This document shows positions 1 through 6,759 of a DNA stretch of 64,000 nucleotides, one piece after another. Origin of the DNA: an uncultured Corynebacterium sp. (GTDB lineage Bacteria > Actinomycetota > Actinomycetes > Mycobacteriales > Mycobacteriaceae); the NCBI RefSeq assembly GCF_946221155.1, contig NZ_CAMIAN010000007.1, positions 4,000-67,999 of the forward strand. Reading direction: 5' to 3'. Position 1 is the first letter of the stretch, and each line of letters begins with the position of its first letter. Under the pieces are notes generated by a model, which ran no database searches, was not told the DNA's origin, and saw only the letters and a program-made list of their open reading frames with translations. Position numbers and translations under genes: made by a program.

Positions 1-45
1 TAGACTTAACCGAGTAAGCGCGCACAAGGCCGGCAGTCAGAGTTG

Positions 46-75
46 GCAAGGATGACAAGGGCAACAAGGACAAGG
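46..75 (+). repeat. 9-bp-spaced CAAGG repeats in the leader of the TetR gene
   Basis: The pentamer CAAGG occurs at 47, 56, 65 and 71, so the first three copies are spaced by exactly 9 bp and the last by 6 bp. The final copy forms the AAGGAG ribosome binding site of the gene that starts at 86. It resembles decayed tandem 9-mers seen in other leaders of this window. Confidence 0.5.
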
Positions 76-85
76 AGAAAAGTAG

Positions 86-832
86 ATGGCAACGGCAGAG
101 GATAAAACCCGCACGGCGGGCTCCGCGGCCTCTACCGACTCCTCGGCCAAGGCAGCGGGGGTAAAGGCAGCCAAGAAGGCCACAAAGAAAGCAGCTAAGA
201 AGACAACAGGAAAGGCCACGAAGCAGGCGGCACGCTCCAGCCGTCGCAATCGCCCCGGGCCGCGCCAGCGACTGCTAGCGAGCGCAACGAACCTCTTTAC
301 CACGCAGGGCATCCGCGTGATCGGCATCGACCGCATCCTGCGCGATGCAGATGTGGCGAAGGCCAGCCTGTATTCCCTGTTTGGGTCGAAGGACAACTTG
401 GTTGTCGCCTACCTGCAGGAGCTTGATCAGAAGTGGCGCGCCGACTGGCACGCGCTGGCGGATCAACGCGAAAAGCCAGAGGATCGCATCATCGCATTCT
501 TCGACCTGTGTATTCAGCAGGAGCCGGACAATAACTTCCGTGGCTCGCACTTCCAGAACGCGGCCAGCGAGTACCCGCGACCCGAAACCGATTCGGAACA
601 GCGTATCCGTGATGCGGCGATGGAGTACCGTCGCTGGTGCCGCGACACGATGGCAGAGCTGCTAACCGAACGCTTCGGTTATGCTTCGCAGACGCTTGCA
701 GACCAGTTGATGGTGTTTATGGACGGCGGATTAAACGGGGCGAAGATGTCCCGCAACACTGTACCGCTGGAGACCGCGCGCGGCCTGGCGAAGCAGCTGC
801 TGCTCACGGCGCCAATGAGCTACAACATCTAG
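86..832 (+). CDS. TetR/AcrR family regulator with lysine/alanine-rich N-terminal tail
   Basis: This 248-residue protein should be a DNA-binding transcriptional repressor. A TetR-type helix-turn-helix lies at about residues 62-105, with a GIDRIL...VAKASLY core and an SLFGSK turn typical of the family; the rest is the variable ligand-binding and dimerisation domain. Unusually, residues 22-56 form a low-complexity K/A/T/R-rich tail (repeats of the type AAKKATKK) like the C-terminal arm of histone H1 or of mycobacterial HupB. The start at 86 is supported by AAGGAG about 8 nt upstream. The downstream gene is on the opposite strand and convergent, so this gene is probably monocistronic. The target and ligand cannot be deduced. 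Confidence 0.85.
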   Translation: MATAEDKTRTAGSAASTDSSAKAAGVKAAKKATKKAAKKTTGKATKQAARSSRRNRPGPRQRLLASATNLFTTQGIRVIGIDRILRDADVAKASLYSLFGSKDNLVVAYLQELDQKWRADWHALADQREKPEDRIIAFFDLCIQQEPDNNFRGSHFQNAASEYPRPETDSEQRIRDAAMEYRRWCRDTMAELLTERFGYASQTLADQLMVFMDGGLNGAKMSRNTVPLETARGLAKQLLLTAPMSYNI

Positions 833-841
833 CGATTTCGC

Positions 842-1804
842 TCACAACAGGCTGGGGCTCCACCTAGGGCTCCACCTGGTCTTTCTTCTTGATCTTCCGC
901 GCCAGCTTTTTTCCTTCTTCCGCTCGACCAGCTGGTTCTTCATTAGCTTGTGGTGCTCCAGGAACTCATCCGAGTAGGGGATCTTACGGTCCAGGATTCG
1001 ATGAATGGTGATTGTCTGGGTGGTGGTCCAGAGGTTGTTACCCACCCAGTAGATCATCAACGCGACCGGGCCGACTGCGCCCAGGGCAATGGTGAACGGG
1101 GCAAGCAGCACGATGGGGCCGATGAGCCACATCAACTTCAGCAGCCCACGGGCCAGACCTGAGTTGTGGTCCACCGTGAGGTAATTCCGGTACATGGAAT
1201 AACCCCAGTTTGAGGTGGTGAAAATCGCCGCCAAGATAGCCATAGGGAACACCACCCAAAAGACCTGGTCCCTAGTGGTGTGGATCTCCGCGAACTGCGA
1301 TTCCGACATCTGTACGTATGCGGCCAGAGGCACTCCGAACAGCTTTGCCGATAGCAGCGATTGGACTTCTTCCGCATTCAGCGGGCCGAAACCATTGGTG
1401 GAGGCGTTGACCTCCGGATCCGGGCTGGTGACGTGGATGAGCATGCGGTACAGGCCCAGCAGAACCGGAAGTTGGATGAGCGCCGGAATGCAACCATCGG
1501 TAAAGCGATATTCGTGTTCCTTTTGTAGCTCACGCCGCCGCTTTGCCAGTTCCTTGCGGCCTTCCGCTGATTTATCGTCGCTGTATTCCTGCTCCAGCCG
1601 ATAAATCTTTGGGCGGATGTTTACCAGGATACGGCTGGAATAAGACTGCCGGTAGACGAAAGGCAAAAGCAACGACCGAACGGTGACGATCAAAAGCACA
1701 AGTGCCAGTAACCAAGATTGCGCTGCATCCCAGCCGAAAATGTTGGCAAAAAGGTAATGCCATGCCTTCAGGAATAGGGCAACGGGATACTCGACAATCT
1801 TCAT
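842..1804 (-). CDS. YidC/Oxa1-family membrane protein insertase (second paralogue type)
   Basis: The protein (320 aa) inserts and folds proteins in the cytoplasmic membrane. It has the five-segment Oxa1 layout without the large periplasmic domain of Gram-negative YidC: membrane segments at about 31-52, 107-125, 182-198, 222-243 and 245-262, with the conserved positive residue R43 in the first segment (TVRSLLLP) that lines the hydrophilic groove. It is not next to rpmH/rnpA, so it is probably an additional copy to the housekeeping yidC. I choose ATG 1804: a -10-like TAAGCT sits 7 nt upstream, and longer forms would run into the divergent sortase gene. The last residues contain a duplicated RWSP caused by a 12-bp tandem repeat at 855-878. 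Confidence 0.85.
   Translation of the reverse strand: MKIVEYPVALFLKAWHYLFANIFGWDAAQSWLLALVLLIVTVRSLLLPFVYRQSYSSRILVNIRPKIYRLEQEYSDDKSAEGRKELAKRRRELQKEHEYRFTDGCIPALIQLPVLLGLYRMLIHVTSPDPEVNASTNGFGPLNAEEVQSLLSAKLFGVPLAAYVQMSESQFAEIHTTRDQVFWVVFPMAILAAIFTTSNWGYSMYRNYLTVDHNSGLARGLLKLMWLIGPIVLLAPFTIALGAVGPVALMIYWVGNNLWTTTQTITIHRILDRKIPYSDEFLEHHKLMKNQLVERKKEKSWRGRSRRKTRWSPRWSPSLL
855..878. repeat. 12-bp tandem duplication in the YidC paralogue C-terminus
   Basis: Two adjacent 12-bp units, GGGCTCCACCTA and GGGCTCCACCTG, differ at one base. The duplication is in frame and doubles four residues near the C-terminus. Confidence 0.85.
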
Positions 1805-1811
1805 GGAGGTG

Positions 1812-1817
1812 AGCTTA
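1812..1817 (-). promoter_or_regulatory. -10 element for the YidC paralogue, probably leaderless
   Basis: On the minus strand TAAGCT is followed by exactly 7 nt and the ATG at 1804, and no purine-rich ribosome binding site is present. This is the arrangement of leaderless corynebacterial transcripts. Confidence 0.55.
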
Positions 1818-1870
1818 CCCGCCAAGCAAGGCAGCTGCGGGACACGGTGTGTGAACCCCCTGAAACGTAG

Positions 1871-1876
1871 TACGAT
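1871..1876 (+). promoter_or_regulatory. -10 element for the class E sortase gene, probably leaderless
   Basis: TACGAT is followed by 7 nt and the ATG at 1884; no ribosome binding site is visible. It faces the divergent YidC promoter within an 79-bp gap. Confidence 0.55.
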
Positions 1877-1883
1877 GTGATCC

Positions 1884-2684
1884 ATGGCGCGACACCGACG
1901 ACAGGCGAAAACACGGCTCGACCCGATTAGTGTTTTCGGCGAAGTCCTTATCACTTTTGGTGTCCTCGCCCTGCTCTTTGGCTTCTGGGATGTTTTTTGG
2001 ACAGATGTTCAGTCCGGCCGTCAACAAGCCGCCGTCGCCCAGGAGCTGGATGATCAGTGGGATGACAAGAACCCTCGTCCACTGACCGAACCGGCCGAAG
2101 GCGCCGCCTTTGCCCGCCTTTATATCCCTTCTTTCGGCTCGGACTTTAACTTCTCCGTGGTCAAGGGTGTGTCCGACGCGGATCTGTCCAAGGGGCCGGG
2201 CCACTACCAGGAAACTCAGGCGCCCGGAAAGCCCGGAAACTTCGCAATGGCCGGTCACCGGGTGGGGCGCGGCTCCCCCTTCAACGACCTAGGTTTACTG
2301 AAAACCTGCGATTCCGTCGTGGTCGAAACCGCCGGAAGCTGGAATATCTACCGTGTGTTGCCGATCGACGCAGCCCCTGGCACTCGTCAGGCAGAAGCCG
2401 AGAAATGCATGCCCCCAGAGTTGGCGACGAAGATCTCCAGCGGCGAATACGCGGGCGTCAACGGTCGGTATATCACCACCCCAAACGACATCAACGTGAT
2501 CAACCCCGTACCAGGCCAGCAGCGCGTTGAGGTGCACCCCAAGGACGATGCGGCGTTGCTGACAATGACGACCTGCCACCCGCAGTTCTCCAACAAGGAG
2601 CGCATGATTGTCCATGCGGCGCTGGTTCGCTCGGAGCCGAAGAAGGGCGGAGAAGTGCCTGCGGAATTGACGAAGGGAGCTTAA
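1884..2684 (+). CDS. Class E sortase
   Basis: This 266-aa membrane-anchored transpeptidase should cleave sorting signals and attach surface proteins to peptidoglycan. One N-terminal membrane segment (about 19-36) orients the catalytic domain outside. The sortase triad is visible: H125 in AGHRVG, C231 in TMTTCHP and R240 in SNKERMIVHA. The length and TTCHP context match the actinobacterial housekeeping class E enzymes rather than pilin sortases, and no pilin gene lies nearby. It is followed with no gap (TAA directly before ATG) by a 59-aa membrane protein, so both are translated from one transcript. The adjacent divergent YidC paralogue suggests joint work on exported proteins, which is inference. 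Confidence 0.9.
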   Translation: MARHRRQAKTRLDPISVFGEVLITFGVLALLFGFWDVFWTDVQSGRQQAAVAQELDDQWDDKNPRPLTEPAEGAAFARLYIPSFGSDFNFSVVKGVSDADLSKGPGHYQETQAPGKPGNFAMAGHRVGRGSPFNDLGLLKTCDSVVVETAGSWNIYRVLPIDAAPGTRQAEAEKCMPPELATKISSGEYAGVNGRYITTPNDINVINPVPGQQRVEVHPKDDAALLTMTTCHPQFSNKERMIVHAALVRSEPKKGGEVPAELTKGA

Positions 2685-2864
2685 ATGTACGCGATGCTGT
2701 GGCGTAACCTGCCCGGCCCCTGGTGGGTCAAGCTGCTGATCGTCCTGGTGCTGTTGGTGGGCATCTTCTTCCTGCTCATGGAGGTCGTGTTCCCCTGGGT
2801 AGGGCCGATGATGCCTTGGACCGACGTGGAGGTCTCCGAGGGGCTGCTACGGATCGCCAGTTGA
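2685..2864 (+). CDS. Small single-pass membrane protein coupled to the sortase
   Basis: A 59-residue ORF begins directly after the sortase stop codon. It reads as a short basic start, a membrane helix at about residues 15-32 (KLLIVLVLLVGIFFLL), a second hydrophobic amphipathic stretch with WVGPMMPW, and a short acidic tail. Small membrane proteins of this shape accompany class E sortase genes in actinobacteria. I cannot assign a function; a sortase partner or anchor is possible. Coding evidence is the immediate coupling, the codon composition and the absence of any competing frame. Confidence 0.75.
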   Translation: MYAMLWRNLPGPWWVKLLIVLVLLVGIFFLLMEVVFPWVGPMMPWTDVEVSEGLLRIAS

Positions 2865-2877
2865 GCTTTAAGAGCCG

Positions 2878-3471
2878 CTAGAGCTTGAGGTTCTTGATCG
2901 TCTCCTCGGCGATCTTCTGTGCCTTCACGGACTGCTCCTGAGCTGTGGTGACCACCACGGCCGTTTCGTCCTTCCACACCGCGTACACTGCGCCGGATTC
3001 TTCGTTGCCACCACGGCGCCCGCCGCTCCATCCCTCCGGGTCGAGGGCCTTCAGAGTGGAATCGATCGGCGCGGCGTGGTCCACCACTGCGATCGCATCA
3101 GAGTTGGTCCGCATGTGGCGCACCATCACTGTGGCCTGCGGGTAGTCCTCGTAAGACCAGAAAACGCAAGCGGGAGGGTCGAAGCGTTCATCCGTGCCCG
3201 TGCCAGTGAGGCGCTGGCCGTTGGTGTTTTGCAACCATTCGCCGTCCAGGTAGGGGCAGACTTCCTGGCCGCCCTGCCCCACTGGCTCCGGGGTGGCTTC
3301 GATCGGCAGCTCCGTGCCCTTCACCGGGTCGACGGTGCGCTCTGCGGAAGTTTCCGAGGTTGGCTCGTCATCCCCCGCGCTCCCACAGGCGCTGGCGCTA
3401 AAGACCAGTGCGGTGCCTGCCAACAGCGCTAAGGAAGCTCTTTTTACTTTGTGACGCCCCAATTTCGACAA
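2878..3471 (-). CDS. Secreted lipoprotein, DUF2020-like
   Basis: The precursor (197 aa) has a basic start, a hydrophobic core and the lipobox SASAC at about residues 25-29, so it should be lipid-anchored on the outer face of the membrane. A short Ser/Thr/Glu linker precedes a compact domain starting at CPYLDGEW with a second cysteine in PPACVFW, a pattern I associate with the corynebacterial DUF2020 family; function is unknown. The start is uncertain: TTG 3471 gives the longest form and TTG 3462 is also possible. The GGCGTCA word lies in codons 5-8. It converges with the sortase pair and lies downstream of lsr2. Confidence 0.7.
   Translation of the reverse strand: MSKLGRHKVKRASLALLAGTALVFSASACGSAGDDEPTSETSAERTVDPVKGTELPIEATPEPVGQGGQEVCPYLDGEWLQNTNGQRLTGTGTDERFDPPACVFWSYEDYPQATVMVRHMRTNSDAIAVVDHAAPIDSTLKALDPEGWSGGRRGGNEESGAVYAVWKDETAVVVTTAQEQSVKAQKIAEETIKNLKL
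3448..3458 (-). repeat. Copy of dispersed word GGCGTCA-N2-AA
   Basis: On the minus strand the word reads GGCGTCACAAA and is followed by GTAAAAAG. It sits in the first codons of the DUF2020-like lipoprotein and encodes part of GRHKVK. Confidence 0.8.
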
Positions 3472-3498
3472 CCTCGAATCTCATGCAAGGAAAAGCGT

Positions 3499-3843
3499 TT
3501 ACTTGCCCTGAGCCTTTTCAAACTTTTCAATAACGTCGGCGGAAATGCGGCCGCGCTCGGAAACCGCAACGTTGTTCTCGCGTGCCCATTCGCGGATCAT
3601 ACGGTTGCGTTCCGGGTTGGTATTGCGGCCAGAGGTGCGACGGCCGGAGCTACCACGAGTCTTGCGGCGCGCAACCTGGATGTAGGGTTCCAAGGCTTTT
3701 TCGAAAGCCTCACGGTTCTTGGCGGACAAGTCCAGGGTGTAATCAATTCCGTTGACGCTGAAATCGACAACATTGACCTCGCCCTCGGACAGTGGGACAT
3801 TGTCCAGATCGTCAAAGAACTGAGTAATTTCACGGCGTGCCAT
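3499..3843 (-). CDS. lsr2: Lsr2-family xenogeneic silencer
   Basis: The 114-aa protein is a nucleoid-associated silencer of AT-rich, often horizontally acquired DNA (CgpS in C. glutamicum). The N-terminal oligomerisation domain covers about residues 1-60 with the NGIDYTLDLS segment. After a basic linker, the C-terminal DNA-binding domain has IREWARENNVAVSERGRI, whose RGR is the AT-hook-like minor-groove motif. AAAGGAA precedes ATG 3843 on the minus strand. The upstream gap is markedly AT-rich and may be an autoregulatory target, which is inference. Confidence 0.95.
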   Translation of the reverse strand: MARREITQFFDDLDNVPLSEGEVNVVDFSVNGIDYTLDLSAKNREAFEKALEPYIQVARRKTRGSSGRRTSGRNTNPERNRMIREWARENNVAVSERGRISADVIEKFEKAQGK

Positions 3844-4090
3844 CGGGGAATTCCTTTCTTTCCAGTGTTTGTTGCCTATAGCTTCCGGGCCGCTACCTGC
3901 ACTACTTACACTGCGTAGTTAATGGTTTTTCAAGCACTAGTTTAACCCATAAAAGGCAAGTCTCAATGATGAGTTTTGTTTGGAGTTAAATTATCCGTAT
4001 AAACGCTGGAAAGGAAGGCGTCATTAAGCGAAGAATAAATGAAAATACCCCCAGGGGTGTACCTGAGGGCAATAAAGCGCTTTAACGCTT
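3844..4090. other. AT-rich intergenic region upstream of lsr2 and downstream of phoD
   Basis: This gap is far more AT-rich than its surroundings, particularly at about 3900-4045, and should hold the lsr2 promoter. It also contains one GGCGTCA-N2-AA copy at 4017 and the phoD terminator hairpin. No credible small ORF is present. Confidence 0.6.
4017..4027 (+). repeat. Copy of dispersed word GGCGTCA-N2-AA
   Basis: GGCGTCATTAA is followed by GCGAAGAATAAA in the lsr2-phoD intergenic gap, outside any gene. Confidence 0.8.
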
Positions 4091-4091
4091 T
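4070..4091 (-). terminator. Short hairpin at the end of phoD
   Basis: AAAGCG (4074-4079) and CGCTTT (4086-4091) form a 6-bp stem around a 6-nt loop and are followed on the minus strand by ATT. The stem overlaps the phoD stop codon. It is modest in strength. Confidence 0.4.
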
Positions 4092-5863
4092 TAGCGGGCG
4101 GAGTGCTTGGCCGGGTCGATACGAACGTTGGAGGTATGGATGCCTTCACCCCACTTGGCGCTGGCGGCCTTGCCAAAGTGCAGCGGCTGGTTCGGCTGCA
4201 GCTTGCCGTCCGGGCCGAGGAAGATCCAGTTGGCGTCCACAGAATCCTTAGTCACACGCACGACGGTGTAGCCGTGGGAGTCGAAGTCCAGGTACTTCAC
4301 GTGGCGGTTCATGTTGGTGAAAGCGTACTCCACAGTGTGGGACAGCGCGTTATCCTCTGGCAGCTTCAGAATGTCGTCGATGTTGGAGGAAGTAACGGAG
4401 GTACAGACGATCTCCACGCCAGCGGTGCCGCCGTTCGGGTACGTGCCCGGAACAGCCGGAATGTCGTTGGCCCAGGAGGAGTGAATGTCGCCGGTCAGCC
4501 AGACAGTGTTGCGGATCTTGTTGTCCATCAGGTACTTAATCACGCGGCGACGCTCGGCAGCGTAGCCATCCCACTGGTCGAAATTGTAGGGCATGCCTTC
4601 CTCCGGCAGCCCCAGCAGCTGAGTGACGGCCTTGGTGGCCTCCGGGTCCAGCGGCGGAATCAGGACCGGGCTGAACATCACGGAGTTGCCGATGAGGTTC
4701 CAACGAGCCGTTGAGGTGGATAGCTTCTTGGTCAGCCAACCGAACTGCTCAGAGCCCAGCATGGTGCGGGACTCATCGTCGGTCTTGCGGGCGGAAGTGA
4801 ACCCGGGCTTTTCGTTGCGGTAGGTGCGCAGATCCAGCATGTTCAACTCGACCAGGCTGCCGAAGGACAGGTTGCGGTAGATGTGACCCTGCTTGGAAAC
4901 CGGGGTGGCGCGGATCGGCAGCCACTCCAGGTATGCCTGCATGGCGGCGTTGCGACGGGCGATGAAGTCGCCCTCCTTGTCCGCCTGGTGGTTCTCCGCG
5001 CCATTGGCCCAGTTATCGTTAGCGACCTCGTGGTCATCCCAGGTAACGATCCACGGGCACGCAGCATGCGCGGCCTGCAGGTCCGGGTCGGTGTGGTGCA
5101 GGGCGTAGCGCTGGCGGTAGTCGGCGAGGGAGACGATCTCGTTGGCCGGCTCGTGCAGGCGGACAGAGCCGGTCTTACCGGTGTATTCGCCGCGCGGGTA
5201 CTCGTAGATGTAGTCGCCGACGTGCAGCGCGTAGTCGATGTCGCCGCGGTTTGCCATATCGCGGTAGGCGCTGAAGAAGCCGGCCTCCCAGTTGGAGCAG
5301 CTAAACAGCGCGAAGCGCAGTTCGGAAACGTCGGCGCCCTTGGCCGGTGCGGTGCGGGTCTTGCCGACCGGAGAGGTGTGACCCTTACGGGGGCCGTCGA
5401 CGGTGGTGAAGCGGTAGAAGTAGCCGGTGTAGGGCTTCAGGCCACGGGCCTCTACCTTCACGGTCATGTCGCCGGCAGGCTCCGCCTTGGCGGTGCCGGA
5501 AGTGACGATCTGGGTGAATTTTTCGTCGCTGGCGACTTCCCACTTCACGTTGGTGGCCTGGCCTTCGCCATCACCCGGGTAGTCTTTTTCGTTGGAAGTC
5601 ACGCGGGTCCACAGCAGCACGCTATCCGGGTATGGGTCACCGGAAGCAACGCCGTGCTGGAAGGCCTCCTTGCCCATCTTCTTGTTGATGGGCGGGTTAG
5701 TGGGCTTGGCGGAGCCCAGCGGCGCGGCAGAGGCGGTGGAGTTGGCAGCAACGGCGCCGATGCCGACGGCAGCTGCACCGGCGGCGCTGGTCTGTAGAAC
5801 CTGGCGGCGGGTGAACTGGCCGGACTGGGCCGGGGTGGAATTATCCTGAGGCTTCTTCGTCAT
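4091..5863 (-). CDS. phoD: Alkaline phosphatase / phosphodiesterase PhoD, Tat-exported
   Basis: This 590-aa secreted enzyme releases phosphate from phosphomonoesters and diesters. A twin-arginine signal (TRRQVLQ, RR at 19-20) precedes a hydrophobic stretch ending in SASA near residue 46. The PhoD catalytic core is present: GDYIYEY at about 216, WDDHEVANDN at about 275-284 and a GDIHSSWAND metal-binding motif near residue 460. An N-terminal immunoglobulin-like domain spans roughly 60-175. Length matches the family. It is a single gene between lsr2 and a coiled-coil protein. Phosphate-starvation control by PhoR is usual for the family, but I did not identify a Pho box. Confidence 0.93.
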   Translation of the reverse strand: MTKKPQDNSTPAQSGQFTRRQVLQTSAAGAAAVGIGAVAANSTASAAPLGSAKPTNPPINKKMGKEAFQHGVASGDPYPDSVLLWTRVTSNEKDYPGDGEGQATNVKWEVASDEKFTQIVTSGTAKAEPAGDMTVKVEARGLKPYTGYFYRFTTVDGPRKGHTSPVGKTRTAPAKGADVSELRFALFSCSNWEAGFFSAYRDMANRGDIDYALHVGDYIYEYPRGEYTGKTGSVRLHEPANEIVSLADYRQRYALHHTDPDLQAAHAACPWIVTWDDHEVANDNWANGAENHQADKEGDFIARRNAAMQAYLEWLPIRATPVSKQGHIYRNLSFGSLVELNMLDLRTYRNEKPGFTSARKTDDESRTMLGSEQFGWLTKKLSTSTARWNLIGNSVMFSPVLIPPLDPEATKAVTQLLGLPEEGMPYNFDQWDGYAAERRRVIKYLMDNKIRNTVWLTGDIHSSWANDIPAVPGTYPNGGTAGVEIVCTSVTSSNIDDILKLPEDNALSHTVEYAFTNMNRHVKYLDFDSHGYTVVRVTKDSVDANWIFLGPDGKLQPNQPLHFGKAASAKWGEGIHTSNVRIDPAKHSAR

Positions 5864-5918
5864 AGCCTAATAAAACCACGCGTAAACGGGTTTCGCTTGG
5901 TGAGATCCCCCGCTTGGG

Positions 5919-6551
5919 CTAGCCCTCCTTGCGCTTGGCCTTGATCTGAGCTTCCACCAGATCCAGCTCGTTGGATACGGAACGCAGCACACGCTTCGCC
6001 TGGCCGTCGTTCATGGAGCGGGAGTTCTCGACGGCTGTGTTCAGGTCATCCATACGCTCCGAAATGTCCTTGGCAAAGCCGGTCGGCACGCCATCGTCCA
6101 GAGACTTTCGGATCTTCTTGATGCGAGCCTGCTGTAGGCCGCCATCGCCCGGGAACTGCGCGGTTGCCTGGGTGGCCAGGCCGCTACGGCGGGCCGCGGA
6201 GCTGTTGGAGGTCTCCTGCAGGGCAGTCATGCCACGGTAGAACAGCGGGACGGCGAATGGTGCGGCTACGCGGGCGGCACCGGCGATCTTCAGCACATTT
6301 TTGGAGTTAAAGCGGCCGGCCTTGATCTGCTCCAGCGAAGCCTTCGCCATCTTCTCGTTGTGCTTGCGCTGCGCCTTGAGCTCCTTGGCATCCATCTTGC
6401 GCACCTGCTTGGCCGTCTTGCGCAGGTAGGCCTCCTTGCGCTTCTCCAGCTTCGAGTCGGCCTTTACCTGGGCCTTGGCGCGAACCTTCGCTGCCTTCTC
6501 GATGGCCTTCTTTTCCTGACGGCGCTTGCGCATACCGCTGAGCAGTCCCAT
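5919..6551 (-). CDS. Basic coiled-coil protein, DUF6474-like
   Basis: The 210-aa protein starts with about 85 highly charged residues (K/E/R/A-rich, helical, coiled-coil-like), then a more hydrophobic segment (GAARVAAPFAVPLFYRGMTAL, about 92-112) and a helical C-terminal region. The composition recalls corynebacterial and mycobacterial DUF6474 proteins of unknown function; that assignment is from memory of the shape and is tentative. No signal peptide is seen. It is transcribed in the same direction as phoD but separated by about 55 bp. Confidence 0.65.
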   Translation of the reverse strand: MGLLSGMRKRRQEKKAIEKAAKVRAKAQVKADSKLEKRKEAYLRKTAKQVRKMDAKELKAQRKHNEKMAKASLEQIKAGRFNSKNVLKIAGAARVAAPFAVPLFYRGMTALQETSNSSAARRSGLATQATAQFPGDGGLQQARIKKIRKSLDDGVPTGFAKDISERMDDLNTAVENSRSMNDGQAKRVLRSVSNELDLVEAQIKAKRKEG

Positions 6552-6759
6552 GTCACTCCGATGCGAATTGATCTGTCTTGATCTGTCTTACTGTTCAACC
6601 AGATTACTTAAGAAACATCTTTACTGTACTTGCTTCACCGTATTCCGACATCCCGGGGCAGGGGGCTTGACTATTTGGGGCGCTCAACTCACTGGGGTGC
6701 CCAACCCCGTGGGGAGGCGCGCTGCCTGTCCGGTGTACGCGCTAGGCTTAGAAACTATT

